Positions 5,901 through 8,335 of a stretch of 8,335 nt of DNA are shown one piece after another (positions within the stretch are counted from its first letter, which is position 1; the number at the start of each line of letters is the position of its first letter). A program made the translations under genes and the position numbers. The stretch is from an uncultured Litorilinea sp. Lineage in GTDB: Bacteria > Chloroflexota > Anaerolineae > Caldilineales > Caldilineaceae. A model generated the notes under the pieces. It was not told the DNA's origin. It saw only the letters and a program-made list of their open reading frames with translations, and made no database searches. The stretch lies in NCBI GenBank assembly GCA_937922105.1, contig CAKZVN010000264.1, positions 1 through 8,335 of the forward strand. Reading direction: 5' to 3'.

Positions 5901-7463
5901 TTAGGACCGCGCCAGCACGGTCATTTCAATCACCAGCGACTCGAAGATGCCCTTGCGTGGACCGCTCTTGGTGTAAACTGCCTCGAGCACTTCGCAGTGG
6001 AGAATGAGACTCGGCCCCTTGATGTCGAACTCGGTCCGTCCCGCCTGCGGAATGATGGGGCGCGGGTCGGTGGTGCGACCGCGTGTGATCTTCCCCTCTA
6101 ATCCTTGATCGTAAGCGTATTCGCTGAGCAGGACGCGGTCTTGGCTCAGGACATCGCTCTCGTTCATTTTGTCCATGAGCCAGACTTCCATGGCGATGAC
6201 CGCGTCCGGGTCGTTGTCGAGGATGCCGTTGATCGAATGCACCGCCATACCGCATTCACCGACCGTGCGACCGGTTTCAGGGTCAACGATGTTGTTGATC
6301 TGGATGTAGCTGCGACTGCCTTCGCTGAAGCCTGCGCGGTAGGTGGCGGTATAGGTCTGAAGGATGCGCGGGGGTTTGGCGGCGGCTGCGCGCGCCGGCA
6401 GACCGGTCGCGGGGGCGGCTAGCGGCAGTGCAGCCGGGTTGCGCTCGTCATTGCGGTCGTCGTCAAGGTCCTGGAATGGGTCGCCCGGCGCGGTAGGGGA
6501 GTAGGCCTCCTCGTCTTCCTCTGCACGGAAAGTTGACATAAATTTTTCGCGAGCTTCACCGCCGGTGCGGCTCACGCTGTAGTCATCGTCCGCATAGGGT
6601 GCGTCGTCGTCGAAATCCTCGTCGCGCAGGGAGTAATCCGCCGCGGTGGCGATGGGGCGGGCGGGGCGATAGGTCGTCTCGCCCGGTGTTTCATCGGAGA
6701 AACCGTAGTCTTCGTCGTCGCGCTCCGCCTGCTCACGCGGGGAGAGGGCAGCCGGTGGGACGCCTGTGCCGGCGCGCACGGCGGCTGCACCGGCGGCGGG
6801 GCGCATGAAGGGGTAGCGTGCGGGGGCAGGACGCGGCGTGCGCACAGGCTCCTCTTCCTCGAAGCCGCCAGGGTCGTCCTCCAGGCGGTCTGGCGCGGTG
6901 TGGCGACGGCGCTGTTGCATGCGGTTGACGATGTAAATGCCGCCGCCAGCCAACAGGAGCGCAGCAAGCGCGGTCAGAGTCCAGTTAACCCAGGCGCGCA
7001 CTGTATCGCCGACCGGGCTGACCTGTGTGGCGGTTTCGACGGTCGGCGCTTGGACGCCCAGCCGCTGCGCTAATAGCCCCAGGTTGGTGATGGTGGTGTT
7101 GAAGTTGCGCGGGCGCGTGGCAGCGAAGAAATCTACTGCGTCTGCGATTTCTTGCTCCAAGTTGTTGTTGAGGTCAAAGAGGCGGTTACGCGCGATCTCG
7201 GCGGCTTCGTCGGTGCTGTAGTAGACATAAGCCTCGGCGACCGCGGCAAGGTACTGGGCACGCGCCTCGCGGCTGAGGTCACCGGGCCAAGCGTCGGTCC
7301 ACTGGACGGGCAGAACTTGCCATCCGATGAAGAGACCGATCGCCAGTCCAATCACGACGCCGGCGAGCAGTGTTCCCCAGGTGGCGGGCGATGCAGGTGG
7401 TAGATAGGCGCGCCAGTCTCCCAGGGAGTGGGGCGAGGTGCGCGTGGGCTGAAGTGGCGGCAT
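5901..7463 (-). CDS. Two-transmembrane protein of unknown function with acidic tail and unrecognised C-terminal domain
   Basis: I do not recognise a named family. The 520-aa protein reads as follows. Residues 1-29 form a short Pro-rich head without a signal peptidase site. Residues 30-50 are transmembrane helix 1, with glycines at 35, 39, 43 and 47 (a perfect glycine zipper). Residues 55-150 form a mostly helical loop (YLAAVAEAYVYY, EAAEIARNRLFDL). Residues 159-180 are helix 2, followed by RMQQRRRH. By the positive-inside rule both ends are cytoplasmic and the loop is outside. Residues 190-365 are low-complexity, Asp/Glu/Pro/Ala-rich and probably disordered, with recurring acidic-Tyr-Ser motifs. 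Residues 366-520 look like a folded, beta-rich domain (YIQINNIVDPETGRTVGECG, EVWLMDKMNESDVLS, GPSLILHCEVLEAVY). GGAGG lies shortly before ATG 7463. It follows manC on the same strand by 125 bases, where I see no clear promoter, so co-expression is plausible. Chloroflexota genomes often hold similar helix-loop-helix membrane proteins; that is recollection, not a search result. Confidence 0.85.
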   Translation of the reverse strand: MPPLQPTRTSPHSLGDWRAYLPPASPATWGTLLAGVVIGLAIGLFIGWQVLPVQWTDAWPGDLSREARAQYLAAVAEAYVYYSTDEAAEIARNRLFDLNNNLEQEIADAVDFFAATRPRNFNTTITNLGLLAQRLGVQAPTVETATQVSPVGDTVRAWVNWTLTALAALLLAGGGIYIVNRMQQRRRHTAPDRLEDDPGGFEEEEPVRTPRPAPARYPFMRPAAGAAAVRAGTGVPPAALSPREQAERDDEDYGFSDETPGETTYRPARPIATAADYSLRDEDFDDDAPYADDDYSVSRTGGEAREKFMSTFRAEEDEEAYSPTAPGDPFQDLDDDRNDERNPAALPLAAPATGLPARAAAAKPPRILQTYTATYRAGFSEGSRSYIQINNIVDPETGRTVGECGMAVHSINGILDNDPDAVIAMEVWLMDKMNESDVLSQDRVLLSEYAYDQGLEGKITRGRTTDPRPIIPQAGRTEFDIKGPSLILHCEVLEAVYTKSGPRKGIFESLVIEMTVLARS

Positions 7464-7514
7464 CGGGTTTTCTCCTCCTGCGCCGGGATGATGACACGAT
7501 GGATTGGGCCGGGC

Positions 7515-7556
7515 AAAGCGCCCTTGTGCGGTTGCAAAGCCGCGCGGGCGTTTTTC
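7515..7556 (+). terminator. Terminator-like hairpin with T-run on the + strand, opposite to the flanking genes
   Basis: On the + strand, 7515-7523 pairs with 7546-7554 (9 bp including one G-U and three A-T pairs), and 7526-7531 pairs with 7540-7545 (6 bp). There is a TT bulge and an 8-base loop, and the last stem bases run into TTTTTC (7551-7556). This is the shape of an intrinsic terminator reading rightwards, yet both adjacent genes are on the minus strand. On the minus strand it lies between the manC stop and the membrane-protein start, with only TTT after the core stem. Confidence 0.45.
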
Positions 7557-7588
7557 ATGGGACGTCCGCGTGCAACACTGCCGGTGTG

Positions 7589-8335
7589 CTACAAGAGGTC
7601 GGTGCGTCCTTGCGCGCGCAGGCGCTCGACAATGGATTTGACGTCTTGCATCTGTTCCTTGCGCCCGATCAGCAGTGTATCACCGGTGTCCACGACGACC
7701 AAGTCGTCCACACCGATCAGGGCTACGAACTTGGCTTGTGCGGTGGAGACAGGCATTGTATTGCTGTGAATGTCGTCGCAGTAGACGATATTGCCGTGGG
7801 CGTTGTGGCTTTCAACGACGCCGCGTGCCACGAAGTTGGCGTCGGCATCGGCGGTGAGGATTCCCTCCAGCGCGTCCCAACTGCCCACATCGCTCCAGCC
7901 GGCGTCAAGCGGCACGGTGGCGACTGCGGCTGCGTGTTCCATAACGCCATGGTCAATGCTGATTGCGGGGACGGTGGGCCATTGTGCGGCGAGGTGGGTT
8001 GCCGCGCGCTGGGAGTCGGTGGCGCGTAGGCGGGCGTAGTCTCGTAACGCAGCGCCCAATGCAGGCAGTTGACGGTCAATTTCCGCCAGCATCACGTCTG
8101 TGCGAAAGACGAACATACCGGCGTTCCAGAGGGTGTCGCCTGCGGCAAGGAGCCGGGTGGCGGTGGCGAGGTCGGGCTTCTCCAGGAATTGCGCCACGGC
8201 ATAGACGGGCAAGCCGGCAGGCGGTTCGGTGAGAATGGCTGCGCCGCGGCGGATGTAACCATAGCCGGTATGGGGCGCGGTGGGGGGGATGCCGACGGTG
8301 ACAATATAGCCGGATGCGGCGGCTTCCTCGGCGCG
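7589..8335 (-). CDS. manC: Mannose-1-phosphate guanylyltransferase, C-terminal part
   Basis: The frame stays open to the right edge of the window (the first complete codon starts at base 8335), so the N-terminus, with the GTP-binding GxGGxRLWP loop, is missing; about 110 residues are lost. The 248 residues present show IVTVGIPPTAPHTGYGYIRRG (fragment 11-31), FLEKP (50-54), LWNAGMFVF (69-77), SIDHGVMEH (126-134), GWSDVGSWDAL (146-156) and VVDTGDTLLIGRK toward the end. These are the standard signatures of GDP-mannose pyrophosphorylase, which makes GDP-mannose from mannose-1-phosphate and GTP for glycans and glycolipids. The protein ends soon after the nucleotidyltransferase part (LRAQGRTDLL) with no C-terminal phosphomannose isomerase (cupin) domain, so it is the short monofunctional form. 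An internal TTG at 8212 is not a credible start because conserved motifs lie upstream of it. The membrane-protein gene follows downstream after 125 bases. Confidence 0.94.
   Translation of the reverse strand, partial: RAEEAAASGYIVTVGIPPTAPHTGYGYIRRGAAILTEPPAGLPVYAVAQFLEKPDLATATRLLAAGDTLWNAGMFVFRTDVMLAEIDRQLPALGAALRDYARLRATDSQRAATHLAAQWPTVPAISIDHGVMEHAAAVATVPLDAGWSDVGSWDALEGILTADADANFVARGVVESHNAHGNIVYCDDIHSNTMPVSTAQAKFVALIGVDDLVVVDTGDTLLIGRKEQMQDVKSIVERLRAQGRTDLL

Noticed and set aside
7352..7558. Small minus-strand ORF of 68 codons starting in the manC/membrane-protein gap
   Set aside because: There is no Shine-Dalgarno before its ATG, and most of it overlaps the membrane-protein gene in another frame; the protein is low-complexity.
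7370..8029. + strand open frame of 219 codons across the manC/membrane-protein junction
   Set aside because: It overlaps two well-supported minus-strand genes and shows no recognisable motif; the hairpin with T-run at 7515-7556 would also interrupt its transcript.
1..8335. Defence island, prophage, insertion sequence or CRISPR array
   Set aside because: I saw no transposase, integrase, nuclease/helicase cluster, terminal inverted repeats or regular spacer-repeat pattern. The HD-domain gene is an ordinary dGTPase by its full motif set; some dGTPases act in phage defence, but nothing nearby supports that here.

Overview
The window is GC-rich bacterial chromosome with seven protein genes and no sign of a mobile element, CRISPR array or RNA gene. 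Gene content and protein style fit a member of Chloroflexota, probably Anaerolineae-like: a two-S1-domain protein with an Ala-rich head and PEPEPE tracts, an M32 carboxypeptidase, and a two-helix membrane protein with an acidic tail. This assignment is an inference from remembered protein style, not from a search.

Layout. Positions 1-684 (+) are the 3' part of ychF, which encodes a ribosome-associated ATPase and is cut by the window edge. It converges on an M32 metallocarboxypeptidase gene (767-2284, -), with a strong hairpin between them. A 300-base divergent intergenic region (about 2285-2605) holds a good sigma70-type promoter for each direction. The + strand then carries an S1-domain RNA-binding protein (2606-3697) closed by a clear intrinsic terminator. 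Next come a pteridine-reductase-like short-chain dehydrogenase (3857-4597) and a dGTPase-family HD phosphohydrolase (4712-5872). The dGTPase gene converges with a minus-strand pair: a two-transmembrane protein of unknown function (5901-7463) and, upstream of it, a mannose-1-phosphate guanylyltransferase (7589-8335, cut by the window edge).

How the genes may work together. Most of the window is housekeeping: translation (YchF, S1 protein), peptide turnover (M32), pterin or general redox (SDR), dNTP pool control (Dgt) and GDP-mannose supply for glycans (ManC). The SDR and Dgt lie in tandem and could be co-transcribed. The membrane protein lies behind manC on the same strand and may be co-expressed with it.

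The points most worth a second look are three. The SDR keeps the PTR1-type catalytic Asp and Lys but has His where the catalytic Tyr belongs. The uncharacterised membrane protein has a glycine-zipper helix, recurring acidic-Tyr-Ser tail motifs and an unrecognised C-terminal domain. A terminator-shaped hairpin also points against the direction of the genes around it. I saw no convincing multi-gene novel system.
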